DNA of 13,432 nucleotides, taken from positions 1-13,432 of the forward strand of contig CAUDZT010000059.1 in NCBI GenBank assembly GCA_958453935.1, written 5' to 3'. The position numbers and the translations under genes are program-made. Within the stretch, counting starts at the first letter, position 1; every line of letters starts with the position of its first letter. Shown here piece by piece: positions 6,651-13,262 of this stretch. This DNA comes from an uncultured Collinsella sp. Its GTDB lineage: Bacteria; Actinomycetota; Coriobacteriia; Coriobacteriales; Coriobacteriaceae. The notes under the pieces are model-generated. The model was given only the letters and a program-made list of their open reading frames with translations, searched no databases and was not told where the DNA came from.

Positions 6651-7541
6651 CTATTCCCATCCCATGGTCTGAGGATTCCATTTGCACATATTCGCCGAAT
6701 GATTAAAGCACGGTGCATACAACCGATTGACGATCTCTTCTGCCCCAGCAATGTCCCCCGCGAGATCAAGTACCACCGCCTGCCTCGCCATCTTTACGTA
6801 CTGTGCAGAACCATTTTGTTTCCACCAGAGAGGCGCCACGAACTCTTCCGGCATTGCCACCTTGCGGACAGACGCTTCTTTCTCGACTCTCTCGATAAGT
6901 GTAGCCCCATCGATGAAGCAAGTTTTCGCGTACACCAAGATGTCGACTATATCCTTGATTCGCGAAGAGGCACGGCCCTCATACATCTCTATCATTGCGA
7001 GCAATTTATCTGCAAGGGCGCTCTCCACTCGGCATACTCGATAGTCGCAGACTGGGAGCCCCTCGATATTCAAACGATCGATCGGCGCGAGAACCTCAGG
7101 CTCAAGTCCCCGTACTTCATCAATTACCAAGTCAATTGAAATTGGCTGTAGCTTCTTGGTTCCCATAAAGGGGGTGAACCACACCTTCGCACCGCACCGA
7201 TACTCATCTTCTTCTTTGATCTGCTCTGCACGATCAAAGACGAACGAAACGAAATCCTCCAGATCAATCGAAGCAGCCTGCACCAGATCGGCAATAGCCT
7301 CTTCGAGACTTTCCTCTTGAGCAACTAAGTCAATATCTCTTGTGACACGCGCATCGAGAGTTCGCGCCAAGACGCTTTGGCCACCCTTGAGCACAAAGCG
7401 GCCGTCATCTTCTGAAAAAACGCGACATAGGAAGCGATGAAAGTAGAAACCGACGATCGCCCGATTAGTATCCATCGGCGATTCTCTTGCGGCATCCCTA
7501 ACAGCCATCTCCAGTGCGGCAGGTGTTTTGTACTTCACCAT
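6651..7541 (-). CDS. abiEii: AbiEii-family nucleotidyltransferase toxin
   Basis: This 296-aa protein is a member of the AbiEii/AbiGii nucleotidyltransferase toxins, the toxin half of type IV toxin-antitoxin systems that cause abortive infection or growth arrest. The DNA polymerase beta-like motif is visible: FVLKGG (Gly53-Gly54), then RVTRDIDLV with Asp69 and Asp71, and the third acid Asp137 in ISIDLVID. The C-terminal kinase-like signature follows: ALADKLLAM (Lys179) and RIKDIVDIL (Asp197, Asp200). All key residues are kept, so the enzyme looks active. It lies 15 bases after the AbiEi gene and must be cotranscribed. The ATG at 7541 is only two bases after GGAGG, and the next codon, GTG at 7538, has a better 5-base spacing and may be the true start. 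Confidence 0.9.
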   Translation of the reverse strand: MVKYKTPAALEMAVRDAARESPMDTNRAIVGFYFHRFLCRVFSEDDGRFVLKGGQSVLARTLDARVTRDIDLVAQEESLEEAIADLVQAASIDLEDFVSFVFDRAEQIKEEDEYRCGAKVWFTPFMGTKKLQPISIDLVIDEVRGLEPEVLAPIDRLNIEGLPVCDYRVCRVESALADKLLAMIEMYEGRASSRIKDIVDILVYAKTCFIDGATLIERVEKEASVRKVAMPEEFVAPLWWKQNGSAQYVKMARQAVVLDLAGDIAGAEEIVNRLYAPCFNHSANMCKWNPQTMGWE

Positions 7542-7556
7542 GCCCTCCGTTTCTCA

Positions 7557-8180
7557 TTACCCGTTCAGCGTCGTCAACAAGGGCATCATCAACTCGCGTC
7601 GTTTGGCAGTTTTAGAGTTCTCCTCTACAAGACCTCTCAGCCGCTGTATATCGAGCCCTCGACCAAGCGCGTCGTTATAGGCATCGATAATTAATGAGGG
7701 GTCCTCGCAATCGAGGCAAAGATCAACAAGCGTGCGCTCGGGTTTAGTTACCGGCAGGCCGTCGAGCCAGACGATGTCCTGCTCAGCGATCTCGCGCTTT
7801 GCAAAAGAAAGGGATTCGTTTCTCGTATTGATGCGCATGGGCGCGGTCATCCTGTAGGGGGACAGATAGAAATCGCCCATTTGCTGCAGGTTCGCCGCAG
7901 TCGTACCGCTCACGGCGATGCCATCCCACTGACGTTTTCTCTCCCACGCGCAAAGGGAGGGATTGGTGAGCTTCCAAAGAGCGTTGAGCTCGTCGGTGTC
8001 TTGGCACTGCGTGCCCGACATCCGGTAGGCGCCGTGGCATATCCTCTCAAGACGCCCCGCACGGCATGAGTGTGCCAGTGCATCTCGAGAGATGTCCATG
8101 CGAGCCGCCTGAGCCGTGGTGAACACGCCCTCGCTCTCGGAAAGCTCGCTTATCGCCGCTATGTTGCTAAAGTACTTCAT
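7557..8180 (-). CDS. abiEi: AbiEi-family antitoxin / transcriptional autoregulator
   Basis: This 207-aa protein has the N-terminal winged helix-turn-helix of AbiEi antitoxins: MKYFSNIAAISELSESEGVFTTAQAARMDISRDALAHSCRAGRLERICHGAYRM. The C-terminal domain has the family signature GLPVTKPERTLVDLC. In this family the antitoxin neutralises the AbiEii toxin without a stable complex and represses its own operon through the winged helix. The frame is open to 8219, but that extra N-terminus would run through an inverted repeat and likely promoter (8190-8206). The ATG at 8180 fits the family N-terminus. No Shine-Dalgarno is present before it, and a TACAAT box lies six bases upstream, which suggests a leaderless transcript. 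It ends 15 bases before the toxin gene. Confidence 0.87.
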   Translation of the reverse strand: MKYFSNIAAISELSESEGVFTTAQAARMDISRDALAHSCRAGRLERICHGAYRMSGTQCQDTDELNALWKLTNPSLCAWERKRQWDGIAVSGTTAANLQQMGDFYLSPYRMTAPMRINTRNESLSFAKREIAEQDIVWLDGLPVTKPERTLVDLCLDCEDPSLIIDAYNDALGRGLDIQRLRGLVEENSKTAKRRELMMPLLTTLNG

Positions 8181-8186
8181 GTTGCA

Positions 8187-8206
8187 ATTGTATGATATTT
8201 TCATAC
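8187..8206 (-). promoter_or_regulatory. abiE promoter with AbiEi operator-like inverted repeat
   Basis: GTATGA (8190-8195) and TCATAC (8201-8206) are exact inverted repeats with a 5-base spacer. On the minus strand a -10-like TACAAT (8192-8187) overlaps the proximal arm and ends six bases before the abiEi ATG. The -35 match is weak (TTTCAA). AbiEi proteins are known to repress their own promoter by binding inverted repeats, so this is the expected operator position. Confidence 0.6.
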
Positions 8207-8301
8207 TTTTGAAACGCATTTTTGATTCTATACGATCGGTGCGCTTCGCCTATCCCATTTCTGCCGCCGGCTTGCCGTTAGGTCACCGCTCTCCGCTGCC
8301 A

Positions 8302-8479
8302 AGGTCTAATACTTTTCCGCGAAGTGAACGTCTGTTTTTGGACCCCTGAAGCATCCATATTTTTCGTCGGCAAAATCGCAGGATTTCAGCATCGAAACCG
8401 CAGGAAACGGCACCTCTAAAGTGTCGATGCTTCGGGGGTCCGATTTAGCTCGTTCACTTCTCGGGAAAGTATTAGACCT
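8302..8479. repeat. Long imperfect palindromic repeat, copy 1 (178 bp)
   Basis: The outer arms 8302-8330 and 8451-8479 pair over 29 positions with one G-T wobble and one mismatch. In the same register, inner arms 8340-8355 (GGACCCCTGAAGCATC) and 8426-8441 pair over 16 positions with one wobble. A central loop contains two CGCAGGA motifs. The sequence is closely related to the element at 11336-11523. It is a dispersed palindromic element, MITE-like or a structured RNA. It lies in the 515-bp gap between abiEi (divergent) and the gene at 8696. The rest of that gap (8221-8301, 8480-8549) shows nothing recognisable. Confidence 0.85.
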
Positions 8480-8549
8480 CGCTGCTAGCTACCCAGAAGG
8501 GCACCTCCCCCTTCCCCACCGCCACCCAAAAACTCATCCAACATTAATC

Positions 8550-8577
8550 TTGGCTCAAGAATCGCTTAATCTATAAC
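8550..8577 (+). promoter_or_regulatory. Probable promoter of the UBA/DUF4342 - two-component operon
   Basis: TTGGCT (8550-8555) and TATAAC (8572-8577) are separated by 16 bases. The -35 matches consensus at four of six positions and the -10 at five of six. Transcription from here would leave a leader of about 110 bases with a GC-rich bulged hairpin (CGCCCGGGC near 8646-8654 with GCCCGGCG near 8660-8667) ahead of the RBS. A small dyad, CTATA (8571-8575) with TATAG (8584-8588), straddles the expected start site. Confidence 0.5.
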
Positions 8578-8695
8578 CTGCACTATAGAGTTCGACCAAG
8601 GGCGGGGCGGCGCCGCGCAACGCAGGCCGCCGAACGCAACGCTCGCGCCCGGGCAGATCGCCCGGCGTCGCGCCCATCGAACGAAAGGACAGGTC

Positions 8696-9238
8696 ATGGA
8701 CGACCTCGAAAAAGTTGAAACCATCCGCACCAAGTGCAACGTGAGTTACACCGACGCCAAGGCCGCGCTCGACGCCGCCGACGGCAACGTTTTGGACGCC
8801 ATCATTTGGCTCGAGTCGCAGGGCAAGACCCAGACCACGTCGGCGCACGCCGCCACCGAGTCCGCGCCGGCCGACGAGCCCTCGGCCGAGATGGTCGCCG
8901 CGCAGGCAGCCTACGAAAAGTCGAGCGAAAAGACCGACTTCTCCAAGAAGATGGACAGCGTGTGGGAGTACCTCAAAAAGCTCTTCCGCCTGAGCCTGGA
9001 CACCAAGTTTATCGCCACGCGCCGCGATGCGATCATCCTCAACATTCCCATCCTGATTCCCATCGTCGCGCTGTTTGCCTGGGGCGCCACGATTTGGCTG
9101 ATGCTGCTTGGCCTGTTCTTTGGCATGCGCTACCGCATCGATAGCGACGGCGACGTGCCCGGCAGCATCAACAACCTGATGGACAGCGCTGCCAATGCCG
9201 CGGACGGCATCAAGCAAAATCTGAACGACGACAAGTAA
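8696..9238 (+). CDS. UBA-like / DUF4342 domain membrane protein
   Basis: This 180-aa protein has an N-terminal UBA-like three-helix domain as in EF-Ts (about residues 1-42, VETIRTKCNVSYTDAKAALDAADGNVLDAIIWLE). A flexible Ala/Glu/Thr-rich linker follows (about 43-80). Then comes a DUF4342-type segment, FIATRRDAIILNIP, leading into a roughly 30-residue hydrophobic stretch (about 113-146) that should be one long or two short membrane helices. The tail is charged. The molecular function of DUF4342 proteins is not established. The ATG follows GAAAGGA (8683-8689) at 6-base spacing. The response regulator gene begins 18 bases after its stop, so the three genes form one operon, suggesting a role in the signalling pathway, perhaps as a membrane-side accessory. 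Confidence 0.85.
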   Translation: MDDLEKVETIRTKCNVSYTDAKAALDAADGNVLDAIIWLESQGKTQTTSAHAATESAPADEPSAEMVAAQAAYEKSSEKTDFSKKMDSVWEYLKKLFRLSLDTKFIATRRDAIILNIPILIPIVALFAWGATIWLMLLGLFFGMRYRIDSDGDVPGSINNLMDSAANAADGIKQNLNDDK

Positions 9239-9256
9239 TCGCAGACGGGGGCACGT

Positions 9257-10042
9257 ATGGCACGAATCCTGATCGTAGAGGACGAGGAGAAAATCGCCCG
9301 CTTTGTGACACTCGAGCTGGAGCACGAGGGCTACCAGGTGGAGCACGCCGCCGACGGACGCACCGCCGTTGACCTGGCGCTGGAGCGCGACTACGATCTG
9401 ATCCTGCTCGATGTGCTGTTGCCGCAGCTCAACGGCATGGAGGTGCTGCGGCGCGTACGCAAGCACAAGGATGTGCCGGTGATCATGGTCACCGCGCGCG
9501 ATGCCGTGATGGACAAGGTGGCAGGGCTTGACGCCGGTGCTGACGATTACCTGACCAAGCCGTTTGCGATCGAGGAGCTTTTCGCACGGATCCGCGTGGC
9601 GTTGAAGCGCGCTGAGGCCGTACGGGCGGCTTCGGGCGCGGTCGGCACCGGTGCCGGGGCGGGCACGGCGGGCGGCGCGGGCGGCAACGCCGCCGCGACG
9701 CCTCCAGCCAGCGACACGGCCCAGGTCCCTGCCGCGCCCTCCCCCGCCGCGCTCACCGTGGGCTCGGTTGCGCTCGACCCCGACCGCCGCGAAGTCACGG
9801 TCGGCGGCTCGCCCATCGTGCTGACCGCTCGCGAGTTCGATGTCCTCGCCCTGCTTATGGCACATGCCGGCACCGTGCTCACGCGCGAACGCATCGCGCA
9901 CGAGGCGCTGGGCTACGAATACGTGGGCGACACCAACAACGTCGACGTGCACATCGCGCACCTGCGCGCCAAGATCGAAGACGCCGGCGGTGCCCGCATC
10001 ATCCAGACCGTGCGCGGGGTGGGCTATGTCTGCCGCGCGTAA
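9257..10042 (+). CDS. OmpR/PhoB-family response regulator
   Basis: This 261-aa DNA-binding response regulator has a receiver domain at residues 1-118 with the acidic pocket (Glu8, Asp9, Glu10), phosphoacceptor Asp52 in LILLDVLLP, Thr79 and Lys101 in LTKPF. A winged helix-turn-helix domain occupies about residues 166-260 (LTAREFDVLALLM, VDVHIAHLRAKI, IIQTVRGVGYV). Between them is an unusually long linker (about 121-165) of almost only Ala, Gly, Thr and Pro, so the protein is roughly 30-35 residues longer than typical members. The start at 9257 follows ACGGGGG closely. The stop overlaps the start of the histidine kinase gene by 17 bases, indicating translational coupling. Phosphorylation by the adjacent kinase is expected. 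The signal and target genes are unknown. Confidence 0.95.
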   Translation: MARILIVEDEEKIARFVTLELEHEGYQVEHAADGRTAVDLALERDYDLILLDVLLPQLNGMEVLRRVRKHKDVPVIMVTARDAVMDKVAGLDAGADDYLTKPFAIEELFARIRVALKRAEAVRAASGAVGTGAGAGTAGGAGGNAAATPPASDTAQVPAAPSPAALTVGSVALDPDRREVTVGGSPIVLTAREFDVLALLMAHAGTVLTRERIAHEALGYEYVGDTNNVDVHIAHLRAKIEDAGGARIIQTVRGVGYVCRA

Positions 10043-11321
10043 CGACGAGGCTAAGCGCGTCACCTCCATCGCCCGCGCCATCAACTGGAGCTATATGTGG
10101 CGCCGCTTGGTGAGCTACGTCTGGCTTGATCTGTTGCTGCTGCTTGTTGCGGCGGCGATCCTCGTCTATGGCTACAACCAGACGCTGCCCGATGGCGCGT
10201 TTACCGCGGGATGGATCCCCGGCGCCGCCGTTCGCAGCATGTCGCTGACCCCCGCGCGCGGCTGGGACCTGACCACGCTCACCTATACCGTCGAGCTTGC
10301 ACGTAGCACCAAGACCTTCCCCCTCGCACAGGACCTCGTCACGCTATGGGCTCTCTACCTTGTCGTTGCGGGCTGGCAGGTTATCAGCGTGCTCGATATG
10401 CTCGGCGGCGCCCGCCGCGTGCGCCGCACTATGGCGCCGCTCAACGACCTGGCCCTGCGCGTTGATGAGCTCGGCCGCATGCAGCTCGCCGGCGGCAAGA
10501 TGGAAACGCTCGAGCAGGCCATCGAGCGCGCGAGCGTCGACTCGCCAAGCGTCACCACCGGCGACGCCGACTTGGCGAGCATCGAGGTCGCGCTCAACCG
10601 CCTGCTGCGTCAGATGCAAGAGGCAAAGCTGCAGCAGATGCGCTTTGTCAACGATGCAAGCCACGAGCTGCGCACACCCATCGCGGTGATTCAGGGCTAC
10701 GTAAACATGCTCGACCGCTGGGGGAAAGACGACCCGGACGTGCTAGCAGAGTCCATCGCCTCGCTCAAAGCCGAAAGCGAGCATATGCAGGAGCTCGTTG
10801 AGCAGCTGCTATTTTTGGCGCGCGGCGATGCCGGTCGCACCGTGCTACGGCGCGCAAATACCAACCTGGCTGCACTGGTCGGCGAGGTTTGCGAAGAATC
10901 TCAGATGATCGATGCCGGGCACACATATCGGCTGGCGTATGATGCCGCACTTACCAGCGACCCGCGCTGCAACGCATCGGTTGACGTGGCACTCGTGAAG
11001 CAGGCGCTGCGCGTGATCGTGCAAAACGCCGCCAAGTATTCGGACGCGGGCACAACCGTCACGTTTGCCATAACGCCGGATGCGGGCGCGGGCACGATCG
11101 ACATAAGCGTTGAGGACGAGGGGATCGGCATGAACCAGGAATCCGCAGCTCACGCGTTCGAGCGGTTCTACCGTGCCGACAACGCACGCAATGCCGGCGC
11201 GCAGGGCTCGGGTCTGGGGCTCGCCATTGCCAAGTGGATCGTCGACAGCCACGGCGGCGTCATCGGTGTGACCTCGGTCGAAGGGGTCGGCAGCCGCTTT
11301 ACGATTCGCCTGCCGCGGTAG
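10026..11321 (+). CDS. Membrane sensor histidine kinase
   Basis: This 431-aa kinase has two membrane helices (about residues 29-50 and 104-123), flanking an extracellular sensor loop of about 55 residues without a recognised domain. A HAMP-like linker follows, then HisKA with phosphoacceptor His213 (FVNDASHELRTPIAVIQGYV), and a HATPase domain with N-box VIVQNAAKYS, G1 box VEDEGIGM, F-box FERFYRAD and G2 box GSGLGLAIAKWIV. All catalytic boxes are intact. The frame is open back to 9840, but that stretch lies within the response regulator gene. The ATG at 10026 after GGGGTGGG, in the 17-base overlap with the regulator, is the sensible start. It should phosphorylate the regulator encoded just upstream. 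Confidence 0.94.
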   Translation: MSAARNDEAKRVTSIARAINWSYMWRRLVSYVWLDLLLLLVAAAILVYGYNQTLPDGAFTAGWIPGAAVRSMSLTPARGWDLTTLTYTVELARSTKTFPLAQDLVTLWALYLVVAGWQVISVLDMLGGARRVRRTMAPLNDLALRVDELGRMQLAGGKMETLEQAIERASVDSPSVTTGDADLASIEVALNRLLRQMQEAKLQQMRFVNDASHELRTPIAVIQGYVNMLDRWGKDDPDVLAESIASLKAESEHMQELVEQLLFLARGDAGRTVLRRANTNLAALVGEVCEESQMIDAGHTYRLAYDAALTSDPRCNASVDVALVKQALRVIVQNAAKYSDAGTTVTFAITPDAGAGTIDISVEDEGIGMNQESAAHAFERFYRADNARNAGAQGSGLGLAIAKWIVDSHGGVIGVTSVEGVGSRFTIRLPR

Positions 11322-11335
11322 GGGCGTCTCTCACG

Positions 11336-11523
11336 AATCGAAGGTGAATGCTTTTCCGCGAAGTGAACGACCTATTTTGGACCCCCGAAGCATCCGCACT
11401 TTTTAGCGCCAAAACCGCAGGAAAAACCTGACAAAACCGCAGGAAACGGTGCCTCCAAAGTGTCGATGCTCCAGGGGTTCGATTTCACTCGTTCACTTCG
11501 CGGAAAAGCATTCACCTTCGATT
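11336..11523. repeat. Long palindromic repeat, copy 2 (188 bp)
   Basis: The outer arms 11336-11370 and 11489-11523 are exact reverse complements over 35 bp, wholly within an element that starts 14 bases after the histidine kinase stop. Inner arms 11378-11394 and 11465-11481 continue in the same register with only a few mismatches and wobbles. The central part holds two copies of AAAACCGCAGGAAA. It shares most of its sequence with the element at 8302-8479, including TTTTCCGCGAAGTGAACG and GAAGCATC. The outer stem differs between the copies but remains paired in each. Confidence 0.88.
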
Positions 11524-11555
11524 TACGGCAGCCCGTCAGTCTCCCTCTCGGCATT

Positions 11556-11592
11556 AAAAATGGGACAAGGCCACACGCCTTACCCCATTTTT
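11556..11592. terminator. Bidirectional intrinsic terminator
   Basis: AAAAATGGG (11556-11564) pairs with CCCATTTTT (11584-11592). After a 2x2 internal loop, AAGGC (11567-11571) pairs with GCCTT (11577-11581) around a 5-base loop. Either strand therefore ends in a T-run, so it can stop both the two-component operon from the left and the VOC gene transcript from the right. Confidence 0.8.
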
Positions 11593-11615
11593 CGTTAGCT
11601 ATGACAGCTTATGCG

Positions 11616-11990
11616 CTACTCGCGGCACAGATGCACGGCGAAGCCGGCGAACTCGCGCTTAAAGTACACGAGCTTGGTGCCGCCGTCGGGCAGCAGCACG
11701 CGCGACTCCTCGTTGACCTCGAGTCCGCGCTCGGCAAACCACTTCTCGGCCGCATCGATGTCGTTGACGGCAAAGCCGATGTGGCCCTTGGTGCCACGAC
11801 CGCTCTGCTTCATGATCTCGACCAGCGAATCGTTAAAGTACGAAACCGAGGTCTCGATGACGGGCAGCCCCATCATCGTCGAGAACAGCTCCGCGATCTC
11901 CAGGGCGTCTGCCGGGTCGGTGGCGTTAATGCCCACATGGGCGACGCGCATGCCAAAGAGCTCGGCCGGGTTGGCGTTCTGCTCGCTCAT
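11616..11990 (-). CDS. VOC-family protein of the KDPG-aldolase-associated type
   Basis: This 124-aa protein is of normal size for a vicinal-oxygen-chelate (glyoxalase-like) fold with two beta-alpha-beta-beta-beta modules. Conserved segments are VAHVGINATDPADALEIAELFSTMMG, VEIMKQSGRGTKGHIGFAVNDIDAAEKWFAERGLE and LVYFKREFAGFAVHL. Candidate metal ligands are His18, Glu58 and His70, with His120 near the end. This closely matches the VOC domain found beside or fused to KDPG/KDPGal aldolases in Firmicutes, recalled from family knowledge. A role with a sugar-acid or ketose phosphate is thus likely, but the substrate is unknown. The frame is open to 12173, but the upstream part lies within the PTS gene. 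The ATG at 11990, 11 bases after that gene's stop, fits the domain start. Its ribosome binding site is weak. Confidence 0.83.
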   Translation of the reverse strand: MSEQNANPAELFGMRVAHVGINATDPADALEIAELFSTMMGLPVIETSVSYFNDSLVEIMKQSGRGTKGHIGFAVNDIDAAEKWFAERGLEVNEESRVLLPDGGTKLVYFKREFAGFAVHLCRE

Positions 11991-12001
11991 GCAGTCAGCG
12001 C

Positions 12002-12289
12002 CTACTGAGCCATGACGTCGAGGACGGCCTTCTCGGCAGCAACGCGGTTCATGCCGGTCATGAAGGGCACGCCGCTCACGTACGGGCAGGTGAGGCCCTC
12101 GGGGGCAACGGTGGTGGCGATCAGCAGGTCGGCGCCCTCGTCGCAAGCGTCCTTGGCCTCGGAGATGGCGCACTGCACGATCTCATACTTGCCGGCATAA
12201 CCGTTGGCGTCGAGCATGGTGGCGACTTTCTGGGCAACGAGCGTGGAAGTAGCAGCGCCAGCACCGCAAGCCAAAACGATTTTCTTCAT
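12002..12289 (-). CDS. PTS sugar transporter subunit IIB, galactitol/lactose type
   Basis: This 95-aa protein is a complete cytosolic IIB domain. It opens with the phosphocysteine loop MKKIVLACGAGAATSTLV, with Cys8 as the expected phosphorylation site, as in GatB/SgaB-like proteins. IIB passes phosphate from IIA to the sugar carried by the membrane component IIC. Neither a IIA nor a IIC gene is next to it in this window. It may work with components encoded elsewhere or have a regulatory role. The ATG at 12289 follows AGGGAG. The VOC gene starts 11 bases after its stop, so the two are cotranscribed, which hints at a shared carbohydrate pathway. Confidence 0.88.
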   Translation of the reverse strand: MKKIVLACGAGAATSTLVAQKVATMLDANGYAGKYEIVQCAISEAKDACDEGADLLIATTVAPEGLTCPYVSGVPFMTGMNRVAAEKAVLDVMAQ

Positions 12290-12391
12290 AGGTAATGTCT
12301 CCCTTCATGGTTTACTTTAGGTAAGTGTACCGCAGCGAGCGATGGCACTCGGCCTCGATGAGCTTTTATGCCAGTTTGCTTGCGCGCTGCG

Positions 12392-12397
12392 TATAAT
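12392..12397 (+). promoter_or_regulatory. -10 box of the gene at 12453
   Basis: TATAAT, a perfect consensus -10, lies 55 bases before the ATG at 12453 in the divergent region between the PTS gene and the helical-repeat gene. A good -35 was not found at 16-18 bases. A small hairpin (CGCTC at 12421-12425 with GAGCG at 12433-12437) sits just ahead of the AAGGA ribosome binding site. Confidence 0.5.
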
Positions 12398-12452
12398 ACA
12401 TCCAGTACGTGTTGTCATACCGCTCGCTTTATGAGCGACTAAGGACCCTAAT

Positions 12453-13076
12453 ATGCCCGATTCCCGCACACTCTGGACCGCCGTCGTTATCATCTGTATC
12501 GCCGTGTCGGTGTTCTTTAGCATCAAAAAACGCACCACGTTTAAGCGCCTGCAGCAGCTTATGGCTGCCAAGCAGTGGGACGAGTTCGATCGTTTGCTCG
12601 ACGGCAAACTCACCAGCATGCTGTACCCGCGCTACAACCGCGACTACCTGCGCCTGAACTCCTATCTGCTGCGCGAGGACCACAAGCGCGCTGACGAGAT
12701 GTTCGATTTGCTGTTGGGGCTCAACCTGCCCAAGATGCAGCGCGTCGATCTGGTGATCAAGGCCTTTAACTACTACGTTGGCCAGGAGGACCGCAAAAAG
12801 TCCAAGGAGTTGCTGCACGAGATCAAGGGCTTTGAGGGCGGTCAAGCCGAGGCGGTTGCACACGAGTGTCAGCTGATGTACGACACGATGATCCTCAAGC
12901 GCCACAACGACATTCCCGAACTGGAGCGCATGCTCGAGGATGTCGGCGACGACCCGGTCAAGCGCTGCCGACTGGAGTACCTGCTGGCCCTGCAGTACCA
13001 AAACAAGGGCGACGAGGCAAAGTATACCGAGTACTTGGAAAAGTCGGGTCAGCACTCGATGGCCGTCAACGCGTAA
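12453..13076 (+). CDS. Membrane-anchored helical-repeat (TPR-like) protein
   Basis: This 207-aa protein has an N-terminal membrane anchor at about residues 7-24 (LWTAVVIICIAVSVFFSI). It is followed by a basic stop-transfer stretch (KKRTTFKR), so the rest should be cytoplasmic. The remainder is almost all alpha-helical with pairs of amphipathic helices (QWDEFDRLLDGKL, RADEMFDLLLGL, KKSKELLHEIKGF, RCRLEYLLALQYQNKGDEAKYTEYLEKSG), in the style of tetratricopeptide repeats though degenerate. Such proteins usually act as scaffolds, and no specific partner can be named. The ATG follows AAGGA (12441-12445) at 7-base spacing. It stands alone between divergent genes and a tRNA gene. Confidence 0.8.
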   Translation: MPDSRTLWTAVVIICIAVSVFFSIKKRTTFKRLQQLMAAKQWDEFDRLLDGKLTSMLYPRYNRDYLRLNSYLLREDHKRADEMFDLLLGLNLPKMQRVDLVIKAFNYYVGQEDRKKSKELLHEIKGFEGGQAEAVAHECQLMYDTMILKRHNDIPELERMLEDVGDDPVKRCRLEYLLALQYQNKGDEAKYTEYLEKSGQHSMAVNA

Positions 13077-13107
13077 CGGACGGCTTGTGCTAGACTTCTA
13101 GTCTCAC

Positions 13108-13192
13108 GGGGGCGTGGCGGAATTGGCATACGCAGGAGACTTAAAATCTCTCGCCGCAAGGATTGTGGGTTCGAGTCCCACCGCCCCTACCA
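13108..13192 (+). tRNA. tRNA-Leu (anticodon UAA)
   Basis: The acceptor arms GGGGGCG (13108-13114) and CGCCCCT (13182-13188) pair, followed by discriminator A and an encoded CCA (13190-13192). The anticodon stem GGAGA/TCTCT encloses the loop CTTAAAA, giving anticodon TAA at 13142-13144. A long variable arm and the T-loop GGTTCGAGTCC identify a class II leucine tRNA. It reads UUA, and UUG by wobble. Confidence 0.96.
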
Positions 13193-13202
13193 TGTAGTGC
13201 TT

Positions 13203-13242
13203 ACGAGCCCGTGTCCCCCAGGGATGCGGGCTCGTTTCTTTT
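13203..13242 (+). terminator. Intrinsic terminator of the tRNA-Leu gene
   Basis: ACGAGCCCG (13203-13211) pairs with CGGGCTCGT (13227-13235). An inner TCCC/GGGA stem lies within the loop, and the stem runs into TTCTTTT. It lies 10 bases after the tRNA CCA end. Confidence 0.88.
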
Positions 13243-13262
13243 GGATGCCGATACAGATGGTG

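Noticed and set aside
8302..8479. Insertion sequence encoding a transposase
   Set aside because: The element has inverted arms but no coding capacity. Neither copy has a clear target duplication that I could see, so it was kept as a non-coding palindromic repeat.
8555..10084. Minus-strand open frame of about 509 codons
   Set aside because: It covers the UBA/DUF4342 and response regulator genes antisense, with low-complexity His/Arg/Gly/Val content and no domain.
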